A stretch of DNA of 20,972 bases from a virus. The DNA lies in IMG/VR virus record IMGVR_UViG_3300046777_002288, positions 1 through 20,972 of that record, one strand, 5' to 3'. Below the pieces are notes generated by a model. That model worked only from the letters and a program-made list of their open reading frames with translations. It searched no databases and was not told the origin of the DNA. The translations under genes were made by a program, and so were the position numbers. Shown piece after piece: positions 1 to 7,075 of the stretch (its first letter is position 1; every line of letters starts with the position of its first letter).

Positions 1-2920
1 CTGTTAGTTGCTCATCAGATATATCAGAAGTTAAAAAATCTTCTAACACTGTGGCTACTTCCTCTGGGGAAGCATCTTCAATATTATCAATTATAATATT
101 AACTTCTTGATCGCTAAGGTCAGTAGTCGTATCTGGTTCTGTTACTACTGTTTCGGGTTCTGTAGTTAAATCTGTATCTTCTGGAATCTCAACAGTTGTT
201 TCTGGTATTTCTACGGTTGTCTCTGTAGTTTGTTCTGGTTCTGTGACAGGAGTTGTATCTTCAGGAGCAGTTTCTACTGGAGCTTCTGTAGTTACTGGCT
301 GTGGATCTTGTGGTTGAGGTTCTGGAGCTGCTGGAACCGTCGTAGTAGTTGTAGTGGTGGTAGTGGTGGTTGTAGTGGTTGTGGGAACAACAATTGTATC
401 ATTATCAATTACATAGCCAGAACCAGAATAATTTGTAGTATTTTCTACAGATTGACCAAACACATTATTTCTTGAGGTAGACCACGAGTTGGAACTTACT
501 CCATTAAAACTTGTAGCACCGTTGTTAAAATAGTTGTTAAAATTAATTGCGGTTCCGTTGCCATTAAATGTGTTTCCTTGTACAAGCTGATTATCTGCGC
601 CTGGTGTCCAAGTTGTTGGGATCCATGATGAGAACGTCAATGCAGTCCCATTGTCAGTAAATTGGGAGTTATAAACCTGTTGTCTATTTAGGCCACGTAT
701 ATTTGCACCAACAGTATTATTCTCAAAAGTGCTTGAATTTATACGTATGAAACGCTCAACAAATACGCCATATGTATTGTTTTCAAATGTTGAGTTATTC
801 ACATATATTCTGTTGCTGTAGTTTGAATCTGTGGTACTGAGAGAAGATGGCGTTGAACCATGATCTGATGTTATACCAGCATTATTAAAAGTAAAGTCAC
901 AATTTGTAAAAGTAGTTACGCCACCATTGTGTTGGTAAAAGGCCCAACCTGGAGATTCTGTAATGAGTACGTTTGTGATTGTAAATGTTCCCTGGCTATT
1001 ATAAATAGTTCCGCCATTCCAGGAGACGTTCTTGCCCTTTTTAAATGTCATATCTTGTATAGTTACGTTGCGTGCACCGCTGCTATAAATGGCTCGATAA
1101 AGGTTGTTACCGTCAATAATTGTGGTTGTCTTGCCAGTTCCAGTGATTGATACGCCTTGAGTTATTGCAGGAAGATCAGATGTGAGCGTAACAGTTCCCT
1201 GGACGCTGAAAGTAATTGAATCATAGATGCCACCAGATTGAGCGTTGGCTTGTGTTATTGCCCAACGGAAAGTACCCGAAGATCCATCATCAAGGAGGCT
1301 TGTTACCTCTAGGGAAGTGGCTTGAGGAATGGTGGTAGTTGTAGTCGTGGTTGTTGTGGTAGTGGTTGTTGTTGTGGTAGTGGTTGTTTCAACAGCTGGG
1401 GCAGTGTCATTATTTGGCTGAACACCACCAAAAGTCGTGCAAGTTCCGCTAGTCGTACATGATTGAGTAACACCCTGCTCGTTGTCAATCATGAGAGCTG
1501 GAGATAAAGATGTATCTCCAAGATTAAACACAGCAAATCCGAGTTTGTATGTTCCAGTTACTGAAACCTCATATGTTGACGTCTGCCAGCCAGTTGCACC
1601 AAATGAGTTAACTGAATAGTCGCCAGTTCCTGGGTTAGTAAAACCAAGTAGGGCATACTTTTGTGTGTAGTTATTAACAGTTATAGTTGGCTCAGAAGCA
1701 ACAGTAACTGGAGTTAATGATGTTAATGATCCGTCATTAAATGGAACGTAATCTGTTCCTACATAGTTCCACGACATTGTATAGGTAACCCCAGCAGTAA
1801 GTTCAACTTCTCTTGAAATCCACGCTGCATCTGTTGGTGTTGGACTTCCATACCCAGAGGCTTGGGCATCAGCGATAAGAAGATTTTGTATTGCGGTTTG
1901 AGGGGCACCAGAAAGGCCAAGTGCAGTCATTGCCTGAGTAAAAGTCTGCTCTCCTTTAGGCTGGAGAAGGGCAGCATACGATGCATTATTTGGTGAGAAT
2001 GTCCAACTTCCAGCAGTGACAGCAGGAGCATAGTATGGGTTTGGGCTTCCATTTGAAAGTGTTGGACTACCAACTGCACTTCTAGAACCGTGAGTAAATG
2101 TTCTTGAACCACTAAATATTGAAACACCAGTTCCATTAGAAGTTATTGATGCGCCAAGGTTTCCTGTTTGTGAATCTCTATTCCACCCAGTAAATGAGTT
2201 ATCCTCAAAACCAGCGTTTGTGATTGAAAATGGACCTGGATCAATAGTTGTTGTAGTGGTTGGAGTTGTAGTGGTTGTGGTGGTTGGGTTATTGATCTCA
2301 ACTGCAGTGAGCCCAATGCATGGTTGTCCACCGGCATTACCAGAACAAGTCTGCCAGCCAAGAGATGAAGTCCAGCCAGTAGTAGATGTGAACTCTGTAT
2401 TAGATAAAAGTTCTGTTCCATCAAGTTTTAGGGATGCAGACTCAACTTGAGTCCCGTAATTTCCTGCCCAAAACTCACCGTCGCCTCCTATAATAAATAT
2501 GCGTGCTGTTGCGACACTAGCCCACCCAGCACCAACCCCAGTTGCAGTAACGCTGATGGAATAGTCATTAAAAACTCCACCGTCGGTAAGGCTCAGGTAC
2601 CCAGTGCTGTGCGAATAAATACCTCCACCACCAGCACCTAGGAGCTCTATACCAACGGCAAGGACGTCAGATGATGCCTTCCAGTCTTGAACCTCTGCAG
2701 CAGAAACAGTTGCCGTAAGGGTGCTGCCACCTGAAATTACTGAAGAAACATCTATATCTTGTGATACTGTCGCCTGCTGGTAGGCAAATACAATTTTATT
2801 GCCGTCAGATGCTTGAGCGGAACTGTTTGGCGGAACAAAAGATCCTATTAAAAATAAAGGAACAAAAATCCATGCGGCTTTACGCGTAAATGCATATTTT
2901 AATTTATTAAGTATATTCAA
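1..2920 (-). CDS. Large secreted multidomain protein with poly-Thr linkers and beta-helix (3' end outside window)
   Basis: The frame is open from a TTG start at 2920 to the window edge (973 codons, C-terminus missing). TTG is chosen because AAGGGG lies 7 bases upstream and the protein then begins with a signal peptide: basic n-region, hydrophobic segment WIFVPLFLIGSFV, likely cleavage after SSAQA at residue 37. Three nearly pure Thr runs (about residues 212-225, 512-530 and 847-861) separate domains. The part between runs 1 and 2 looks like beta-sandwich carbohydrate-binding modules (FEDNSFTGW, then ELTAGVTYTMSW). Residues 531-845 resemble a right-handed beta-helix, with an entry like the SGTFRWAITQAN type and repeated N-rich turns (STFENNT). 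After run 3 come a Pro/Glu/Thr-rich stalk and an acidic helical segment (SDQEV, SPEEV, SDEQL). It could be a host-surface adhesin, a glycan-binding or depolymerising fibre, or a protein secreted by the infected cell. The fold call is by eye. No in-frame CGG was seen. Confidence 0.85.
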   Translation of the reverse strand, partial: MNILNKLKYAFTRKAAWIFVPLFLIGSFVPPNSSAQASDGNKIVFAYQQATVSQDIDVSSVISGGSTLTATVSAAEVQDWKASSDVLAVGIELLGAGGGGIYSHSTGYLSLTDGGVFNDYSISVTATGVGAGWASVATARIFIIGGDGEFWAGNYGTQVESASLKLDGTELLSNTEFTSTTGWTSSLGWQTCSGNAGGQPCIGLTAVEINNPTTTTTTTPTTTTTIDPGPFSITNAGFEDNSFTGWNRDSQTGNLGASITSNGTGVSIFSGSRTFTHGSRSAVGSPTLSNGSPNPYYAPAVTAGSWTFSPNNASYAALLQPKGEQTFTQAMTALGLSGAPQTAIQNLLIADAQASGYGSPTPTDAAWISREVELTAGVTYTMSWNYVGTDYVPFNDGSLTSLTPVTVASEPTITVNNYTQKYALLGFTNPGTGDYSVNSFGATGWQTSTYEVSVTGTYKLGFAVFNLGDTSLSPALMIDNEQGVTQSCTTSGTCTTFGGVQPNNDTAPAVETTTTTTTTTTTTTTTTTTTIPQATSLEVTSLLDDGSSGTFRWAITQANAQSGGIYDSITFSVQGTVTLTSDLPAITQGVSITGTGKTTTIIDGNNLYRAIYSSGARNVTIQDMTFKKGKNVSWNGGTIYNSQGTFTITNVLITESPGWAFYQHNGGVTTFTNCDFTFNNAGITSDHGSTPSSLSTTDSNYSNRIYVNNSTFENNTYGVFVERFIRINSSTFENNTVGANIRGLNRQQVYNSQFTDNGTALTFSSWIPTTWTPGADNQLVQGNTFNGNGTAINFNNYFNNGATSFNGVSSNSWSTSRNNVFGQSVENTTNYSGSGYVIDNDTIVVPTTTTTTTTTTTTTTTVPAAPEPQPQDPQPVTTEAPVETAPEDTTPVTEPEQTTETTVEIPETTVEIPEDTDLTTEPETVVTEPDTTTDLSDQEVNIIIDNIEDASPEEVATVLEDFLTSDISDEQLT
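338..382 (-). repeat. Poly-Thr coding tract (linker 3)
   Basis: Fifteen consecutive Thr codons (mixed ACA, ACC, ACT, ACG) form a linker in the secreted protein. Mixed synonymous codons show selection for the peptide rather than simple slippage of one triplet. Confidence 0.9.
1331..1387 (-). repeat. Poly-Thr coding tract (linker 2)
   Basis: Nineteen consecutive Thr codons separate the beta-sandwich-like region from the beta-helix region of the secreted protein. It resembles O-glycosylated Thr-rich linkers of actinobacterial secreted proteins; glycosylation here is inference. Confidence 0.9.
2246..2287 (-). repeat. Poly-Thr/Pro coding tract (linker 1)
   Basis: Short linker of the form P-T7-P-T5 in the secreted protein, the first of three similar linkers. 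Confidence 0.85.
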
Positions 2921-2980
2921 CTGATTACCCCTTCAGTTAGACATACCTAATAGTAAAGTAAACTTATGCTTAGCTAACAC

Positions 2981-3022
2981 CTAAAACAAAAATCCCCTGA
3001 TACACTTCTGTACCAGGGGATT
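2981..3022 (-). terminator. Rho-independent terminator of the glycan-modification cassette
   Basis: On the minus strand a 14-bp stem (AATCCCCTGGTACA, with one G-U pair) closes a GAAG tetraloop (plus positions 3005-3008) and is followed by TTTGTTTT. It lies 30 bases after the methyltransferase stop and before the TTG start of the secreted protein, so the two are probably separate transcription units. No strong promoter was seen between the terminator and 2920; TACTAT near 2952 is a weak -10 candidate. Confidence 0.9.
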
Positions 3023-3051
3023 AGAGCATCTGACTTCGTGATACTAGTGTA

Positions 3052-3594
3052 TCATACTTTTTTTGCTATAACACCAAGATTTGGTATATTTTTTCCAAAA
3101 TCTTTTTTTGTTTCTTCTGGAAGAAGATCGTCATCAACGTCGTACTGCCAAAAACCAGCATCAAAACCAATTGCTTCCATACCAAGTGATTGAAAGTCTT
3201 TAATTAGCTCTTCTTGAGACCACATACTTTGATGTTGTTGGAGTATGTTTGACTTACATCTATTAGCTGGAGTAAATATCGGAGTTCTCATTGTTCTGAA
3301 TGAGATTTCGCCCTTTACCCACATTTTAATAAGCTTACCAACGTCTGTTTGCACGACTCTAATAACGCCACCTTGCTTTAACTTTCTTTTCATATGCAAT
3401 AAAAAAGATTTGTACTGCAACAAAGATATGTGCTCAAGCGTGTGTGATAAAAAGAACTCATCAACTGTTTCATCTTCACAAAAGGAATCAAGGTCCATTA
3501 TATTAGCTTCAATATCACATGTCTCAGCTAAATTAACAGTCTTGTATTCTGATCCCTTGCCGATACCGCCAAGGTTAAATTTAATGCTACTCAT
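3052..3594 (-). CDS. SAM-dependent methyltransferase-like protein
   Basis: 180 residues. The start at 3594 is chosen over an in-frame ATG at 3633 because it lies 2 bases after the upstream stop and AGAGGA sits 7 bases before it. It resembles class I methyltransferases of the Methyltransf_11 type found in sugar-modification clusters: an early FNLGGIGKG segment, then D-I-E and MDLDSF, the HTLEHI motif usual at the end of the SAM-binding half, and LKQGGVIRVV as the next strand. The N-terminal glycine loop is shortened compared with typical E-x-G-x-G-x-G. It is the last gene of the cassette, directly before the terminator. The likely substrate is a sugar or glycan made by the neighbouring transferases, which is inferred from context only. 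Confidence 0.75.
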   Translation of the reverse strand: MSSIKFNLGGIGKGSEYKTVNLAETCDIEANIMDLDSFCEDETVDEFFLSHTLEHISLLQYKSFLLHMKRKLKQGGVIRVVQTDVGKLIKMWVKGEISFRTMRTPIFTPANRCKSNILQQHQSMWSQEELIKDFQSLGMEAIGFDAGFWQYDVDDDLLPEETKKDFGKNIPNLGVIAKKV

Positions 3595-3596
3595 AA

Positions 3597-4280
3597 TTAA
3601 TCCTCTCTTGTATGAGCGTTTATCCATACCCAATTATAATTCCTAAAGGTTTGTGGTAATACGTCAGGTTGAAATTTAGTTTTCCATAGACAATAGGGAA
3701 AACTAACCTGATCTTGATAAGACCACTCTAAATTCTGCGCATGCCAAAGTTCACCTAATTCTTTTACCTTTGGATTACTTAAATCTCTAGCTGAAACTCC
3801 ACATTCATATAATCCATATTGCTCTGGAAAACCCTCTGATCTATAAAAACTACATTGTTCATCTAGTGGTTCGTTTGCATATTTTAGCGGCCTTATTGTT
3901 GCTTCACCATATGCACAGTGTCTGTTGTCAAAATGTGGGGATGCAACAAAGCCGTTAACCATATAAGACATAATTTCAGAAACAAAATTTGGACTACTTA
4001 TGCCCATATCTCCATCTATCCATATCATGTATTTCCAATTATTGCTTAACATTGGAATTGAGTGTGGATTTAATTTTGGTCTCTTTGACCTTCTTCTATT
4101 ATCTAAATTTTCATCACCTAATAAAACTTCAATCCATGGATTGCTAATCGGAGTAGTTGATTTTCCATCAGTAAAATAAACATAATCTACACCATCTATT
4201 TTTATTTGATTTGGCACGTAATCATACCCACCAGTAACAGCGGTACAAATTACTGTATTCCCATACCAATCATCTATCAT
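3597..4280 (-). CDS. DUF616 / TOD1-MUCI70-type glycosyltransferase-like protein
   Basis: 227 residues. It opens with the family pattern of a strand followed by TAVTGGYD (residues 13-20), has DYVYFTD at 32-38, a central WIDGD (87-91) that could be the nucleotide-sugar/metal site, HCAYGEA (121-127) and DQVSFPYCLWK (190-200). These match my recollection of the DUF616 family, a glycosyltransferase-like group in bacteria, plants and large viruses. It starts 2 bases after the stop of the preceding glycosyltransferase, with a weak AGG as ribosome site, so it is probably translated by coupling. It probably transfers a sugar onto a phage or host glycan; the acceptor is unknown. Confidence 0.75.
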   Translation of the reverse strand: MIDDWYGNTVICTAVTGGYDYVPNQIKIDGVDYVYFTDGKSTTPISNPWIEVLLGDENLDNRRRSKRPKLNPHSIPMLSNNWKYMIWIDGDMGISSPNFVSEIMSYMVNGFVASPHFDNRHCAYGEATIRPLKYANEPLDEQCSFYRSEGFPEQYGLYECGVSARDLSNPKVKELGELWHAQNLEWSYQDQVSFPYCLWKTKFQPDVLPQTFRNYNWVWINAHTRED

Positions 4281-4282
4281 AA

Positions 4283-4951
4283 TTACCTATAATTCTGTGT
4301 TATTGGAAGCGGCATTGTTTTAATGAGTCTATCTGTGTACTCGTAACACAAAGGGTGGAATATTTCAAGAAGTATTTCTCCCCACTCTATTGGATATCTT
4401 GTAATAAAAGTATCTGCTGCTTCTCTACTTTCCTTTGCAGGAAACTTCTGCAGGTTGTTTAATTTTATATCCATAATTGACAGCAGCGTACTGTACCATC
4501 TTATTGTAAATTCAGTATTAGGTTTGAATATATATAAATCATTAGTCATTAATTTATCCCAGTGTTGACCAAGCCAAGGTCTCTGCTTTGGGGTAACGCT
4601 TAATTCAAATTCATCTTCTGGTGCACCAATACCAAACGCATTCGATGCTTCAAGTTGATCAAAGTATGGATTCCAATCCCACGAACATGGCTTAATGTCG
4701 GTGTATCCACCACCGTGGTGGTGCATAAAATAGGTCCTTAAATAATCGGCTTTGTGAACATCTGAAAGATACTGATATCCTGGGTGCAAAGGATGATCAG
4801 ACAATATATACTCAGGTAAACTATCATTAGTTATTAATATATAATTTACCTTAGAATTATTTCTTAAACTTTCAATTCCATTAATTCTATTTTGATTCAT
4901 AGTCAGATTGTTATTTCCAACCCAAAAAGAATATAGATTTCTTTGTAACAT
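4283..4951 (-). CDS. GT32-like glycosyltransferase (sugar-binding DXD family)
   Basis: 222 residues. The core HKADYLRTYFMHHHGGGYTDIKP (split here: HKADYLR, then HHHGGGYTDIKP, residues 66-88) is the signature region of Gly_transf_sug/OCH1-like enzymes, where K-x-D-x-L-R is followed by GG-x-Y-x-D-x-D. The N-terminal FWVG and INGIESL fit the first Rossmann strand region. The second Asp of DXD is Lys (D-I-K), a variant I recall from capsular-polysaccharide-type relatives. A distal HPLCYEY segment lies near the C-terminus. It sits 3 bases after the oxygenase stop and 2 bases before the DUF616 gene, so it is co-transcribed with both. Confidence 0.75.
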   Translation of the reverse strand: MLQRNLYSFWVGNNNLTMNQNRINGIESLRNNSKVNYILITNDSLPEYILSDHPLHPGYQYLSDVHKADYLRTYFMHHHGGGYTDIKPCSWDWNPYFDQLEASNAFGIGAPEDEFELSVTPKQRPWLGQHWDKLMTNDLYIFKPNTEFTIRWYSTLLSIMDIKLNNLQKFPAKESREAADTFITRYPIEWGEILLEIFHPLCYEYTDRLIKTMPLPITQNYR

Positions 4952-4954
4952 ATT

Positions 4955-5743
4955 TTATCCAAACTTAGTTATGATTACATTGCCATCAATTTGATCTTTA
5001 GGTGGCAAATTTTTTCTTACTAACATTCTTTGCACCCATCTATCAGTGCCATCATATCTTGCCTGAAATGGTTTGCGACCATGAATAACGGTAGAATTAT
5101 CTATAACTAGTAAATCTCCTGTTTTTAAAATAATCTCTTTAGTATTCTTTTGAATAGCGTGATTAAGTTCCGCTAAAGCCAGATCAGCATACGTATTAAT
5201 TCCTCGCATAAAGAAGTTATCATAAGTTATAGTCATCCTACCTTCAGCTTCAGATAGAATTGGCATAACAAATTCTTTTTGTGGCTCACCGTGAGTTCTA
5301 AAACTATCATCAACTGCGGTCTTATACCAAGGTTGTTTTAAAGCTTTTACAACTTCAGCGGAAAGTGACTCTACAATTTCGTTTACATTAGCATACGTAG
5401 TTGCAGCTTTGTCATCGCCTCTTAAGCAGAGAAGTAATATATAGTCTGGTTTATATGGATGAAATGCAGTCTCGGTGTGCAGCGCCAATTCCACTTTAGA
5501 GGAAGTAGATATTTGTTGTGACTCTGTTTTGTGAACAGGAAGAATATTTTGAATCAACTGTCCATTTTGTTCTTGGATATACGAAATTGGATAGCCTAAT
5601 TGATGAGCATAGTGTAACAGTGTTCTAGTTGATTCTTTTGAGGACTGTTCTTTAACAGATGATGGAAAGGGAGTAGCTGGCGTCTTGGGAACAAAACCTA
5701 TTCCAACGCTACCATGCAGAAATATACCTTTATCTTTAAGCAT
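4955..5743 (-). CDS. Fe(II)/2-oxoglutarate-dependent oxygenase (TauD / clavaminate synthase-like)
   Basis: 262 residues. Iron ligands are visible as H89-T-E91 and H221 (in STVIHGR), with R235 fourteen residues later as the likely 2-oxoglutarate-binding Arg. Glu in place of Asp and the 14-residue H-to-R spacing resemble the amino-acid hydroxylases AsnO and VioC. LLLCLRGDDKAATT follows the first motif as in that subgroup. The family hydroxylates free or bound amino acids and other small molecules; the substrate here is unknown. The start overlaps the end of the preceding small gene by 8 bases. Lying with two glycosyltransferases and a methyltransferase, it may tailor a glycan or an amino-acid-decorated surface molecule. 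Confidence 0.85.
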   Translation of the reverse strand: MLKDKGIFLHGSVGIGFVPKTPATPFPSSVKEQSSKESTRTLLHYAHQLGYPISYIQEQNGQLIQNILPVHKTESQQISTSSKVELALHTETAFHPYKPDYILLLCLRGDDKAATTYANVNEIVESLSAEVVKALKQPWYKTAVDDSFRTHGEPQKEFVMPILSEAEGRMTITYDNFFMRGINTYADLALAELNHAIQKNTKEIILKTGDLLVIDNSTVIHGRKPFQARYDGTDRWVQRMLVRKNLPPKDQIDGNVIITKFG

Positions 5744-5951
5744 TGCCGAGAACCTTGTGTAGAAGAAAATATAATCTTACCAGATCCTGTTGAGAAATAC
5801 TAAATACAAATTCTTTATTTTCTCTAGTATCAACGACTATAGAATGAGCGTGGATTAAATCACCTTCAGTGTTAATCATTTCCATAATTGGAGAAATGTT
5901 AATTTGTTTTATCATCGGCATATAGCCGCTGTAATTCTTTTCTTCGCTCAT
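5736..5951 (-). CDS. Small protein of unknown function heading the modification cassette
   Basis: 71 residues, no recognised family. It has two predicted strand-rich stretches and a C-terminal helix with LVRLYFLLHKVL. It is first in the five-gene cassette and overlaps the oxygenase gene by 8 bases. There is no Shine-Dalgarno sequence before its ATG, while a TGCTATAAT box ends 7 bases upstream, so it may be translated from a leaderless message. Its C-terminal pattern (D-L-x-x-L-Y-x-L-L) is faintly like that of the 80-residue protein at 14933-15175. Confidence 0.65.
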   Translation of the reverse strand: MSEEKNYSGYMPMIKQINISPIMEMINTEGDLIHAHSIVVDTRENKEFVFSISQQDLVRLYFLLHKVLGNA

Positions 5952-5958
5952 ACCATAA

Positions 5959-5967
5959 ATTATAGCA
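5959..5967 (-). promoter_or_regulatory. Extended -10 promoter, probably giving a leaderless transcript
   Basis: The minus strand reads TGCTATAAT, an extended -10 element with a perfect TATAAT. Transcription would start about 7 bases downstream, at or next to the ATG at 5951. No convincing -35 was seen. Leaderless messages with this spacing are common in Actinobacteria. Confidence 0.6.
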
Positions 5968-5971
5968 GAAT

Positions 5972-6256
5972 TTATTTTGTTTTTTTACCCTTTGCAAAGG
6001 TAGATACGTTTTTGGGAGCTTGACCTTTAACTCCTTTTTGTGGAGTACCAGATCTTCTCTTTCTTTGAACTGCGCTTTTTTTCTGAGCGCTTGACAACGA
6101 CTTAGCTTTTGCTACTGGTAAACATTTTGCATACCCTGAACCACCGACCCCTGAAGTACCACATGGTTGATACTTTCCATTTTTTTTAGGAGCACCGATG
6201 TTAACCCATTTTTGGTCAAACCATTTGGTCAGTCCGATACCCTTAGGTCCTGGCAT
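5972..6256 (-). CDS. DUF5872-like small basic protein
   Basis: 94 residues. The start at 6256 (MPGPKGIG) is used: the longer frame upstream overlaps another real gene, and this ATG lies one base after that gene's stop. The pattern KWFDQKWVNIGAPKKNGKY, then PCG and KCLPVAKA followed by SAQKKSAVQRKRR, matches my memory of DUF5872, found in phages and giant viruses, with function unknown. Two Cys (PCG, KCLP) may bind a metal. The C-terminus is rich in Lys and ends KGKKTK. Confidence 0.8.
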   Translation of the reverse strand: MPGPKGIGLTKWFDQKWVNIGAPKKNGKYQPCGTSGVGGSGYAKCLPVAKAKSLSSAQKKSAVQRKRRSGTPQKGVKGQAPKNVSTFAKGKKTK

Positions 6257-6257
6257 A

Positions 6258-6434
6258 TTATTTCTTCTTAGCTTTTTTAGTTGAAACAGTTTTCCAACCA
6301 CCACCCATGGATTTATATTTTTTTGCTGCCCATGCATTTGCGTACGCAGATGGATAGACATCAAATTTAGATTTAGCCTGTGACTTAGCCGAAGACCATA
6401 GTGCTGGTTTTGTGGGTTTATTTACTTTAGCCAT
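6258..6434 (-). CDS. 58-residue basic phage protein
   Basis: Begins MAKVNKPTKPALWSSAK and contains YPSAYANAWAAKKYK, then GGGW and a Lys-rich end. Short proteins of this pattern occur beside DUF5872 proteins in uncultured phages, as far as I recall. It starts one base after the stop of the His-rich gene and ends one base before the next ATG, so it fits the operon exactly. It has no in-frame CGG. Function unknown; it may bind DNA. Confidence 0.75.
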   Translation of the reverse strand: MAKVNKPTKPALWSSAKSQAKSKFDVYPSAYANAWAAKKYKSMGGGWKTVSTKKAKKK

Positions 6435-6435
6435 T

Positions 6436-6648
6436 TTATTTACTCAATAATAAATATATTGTTACTGCATGTGAAGTAAAATAAGCTATATTTAATAATA
6501 AAGCTTTGATATTATTTTTGTTTATATGATAATGTTGATCATGTGGATTATTATTATGGTGATGATTACACGAGCATGAACCACCATCGTGATGAGTTGT
6601 GCACGGTTCACCATTTTCAATATGATGATTTCTGTTTGTGCAATTCAT
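6436..6648 (-). CDS. His-rich small membrane protein
   Basis: 70 residues. The first 45 are very rich in His (HH, THH, NHHH, HDQHYH) with Cys residues including C-S-C, and look like a metal-binding segment. The last 22 residues (about 49-69) form one hydrophobic helix, NIAYFTSHAVTIYLLL, so it is probably a single-pass membrane protein with the His-rich part on one side. It begins 2 bases after the stop of the preceding basic gene. No family recognised. Possible roles are metal sequestration or a part in lysis near the holin-like gene; neither is proven. Confidence 0.65.
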   Translation of the reverse strand: MNCTNRNHHIENGEPCTTHHDGGSCSCNHHHNNNPHDQHYHINKNNIKALLLNIAYFTSHAVTIYLLLSK

Positions 6649-6650
6649 AA

Positions 6651-6854
6651 TTACTTCTTCTTATTTATTTTTCTAAGTGTCTTAGCAAGAGAAGCTTGCT
6701 TACGGGTAAGTGGACTGTACTTGCCTGGATTCTTTGATACAGCGGCAGCCATGCCTGCTACAGACTTACCAGCTTTCTTAGCCTTAGCTGTAAAAGCTCC
6801 TGGTCTTTTAATTGCACCAGCAATCCAGTTTTTATCTGACTTTTTTGTTGCCAT
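6651..6854 (-). CDS. Small basic phage protein (WIxGAIKxPGA family)
   Basis: 67 residues, Lys/Ala-rich. Motifs NWIAGAIKRPGAF, KAKKAGKS and TRKQASLAKTLRK recur in small proteins of many tailed phages, by memory; function unknown. The start overlaps the end of the holin-like gene by 23 bases. It could bind nucleic acid or be a minor virion component. Confidence 0.75.
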   Translation of the reverse strand: MATKKSDKNWIAGAIKRPGAFTAKAKKAGKSVAGMAAAVSKNPGKYSPLTRKQASLAKTLRKINKKK

Positions 6855-7071
6855 TTTTTGTTTCCTTTTTCTTTGGAGTAGTTTTCTTTTTTAAGAAATC
6901 AAAAGATGCTACAGCATGATCATTGATGTGATCATCAATTTTGTATTCTATTCTAGTTAGATGTTCCCTAACATAGCCATGATCTTCTTTGTTTTCTCTT
7001 CTTGCTTTCTCTAAAAGAGTAACAATAACAGCACCGACAACACCAATGAGAGCAACAGTAATTTGTTCCAT
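6832..7071 (-). CDS. Holin-like protein with one N-terminal membrane helix
   Basis: 79 residues from ATG 7071, preferred over an upstream in-frame ATG at 7146 because that extension overlaps the endolysin coding sequence. The hydrophobic segment ITVALIGVVGAVIVTLL (residues 4-20) is followed by a charged, probably coiled-coil stretch (ARRENKEDHG to EYKIDDHIND) and a strongly basic tail. Position directly after the endolysin stop (4 bases) supports a role in lysis. One-helix holin-like proteins of this layout are common in actinophages. Confidence 0.65.
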   Translation of the reverse strand: MEQITVALIGVVGAVIVTLLEKARRENKEDHGYVREHLTRIEYKIDDHINDHAVASFDFLKKKTTPKKKETKNGNKKVR

Positions 7072-7075
7072 GGCA

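Noticed and set aside
338-2287. Thr tracts as a CRISPR array or microsatellite locus
   Set aside because: No regular spacers; the tracts keep frame and use mixed synonymous codons, so they are protein linkers.
230-2641. Plus-strand and other-frame open frames over the first 2.9 kb
   Set aside because: They are shadows of the minus-strand secreted protein; Val/Trp/Cys-rich translations are the reverse reading of Thr codons.
3595-3633. N-terminal extension of the methyltransferase gene
   Set aside because: It overlaps the upstream glycosyltransferase, and the ATG at 3594 has the better ribosome site.
6257-6364. N-terminal extension of the DUF5872-like gene
   Set aside because: That region codes for the 58-residue basic protein in another frame.
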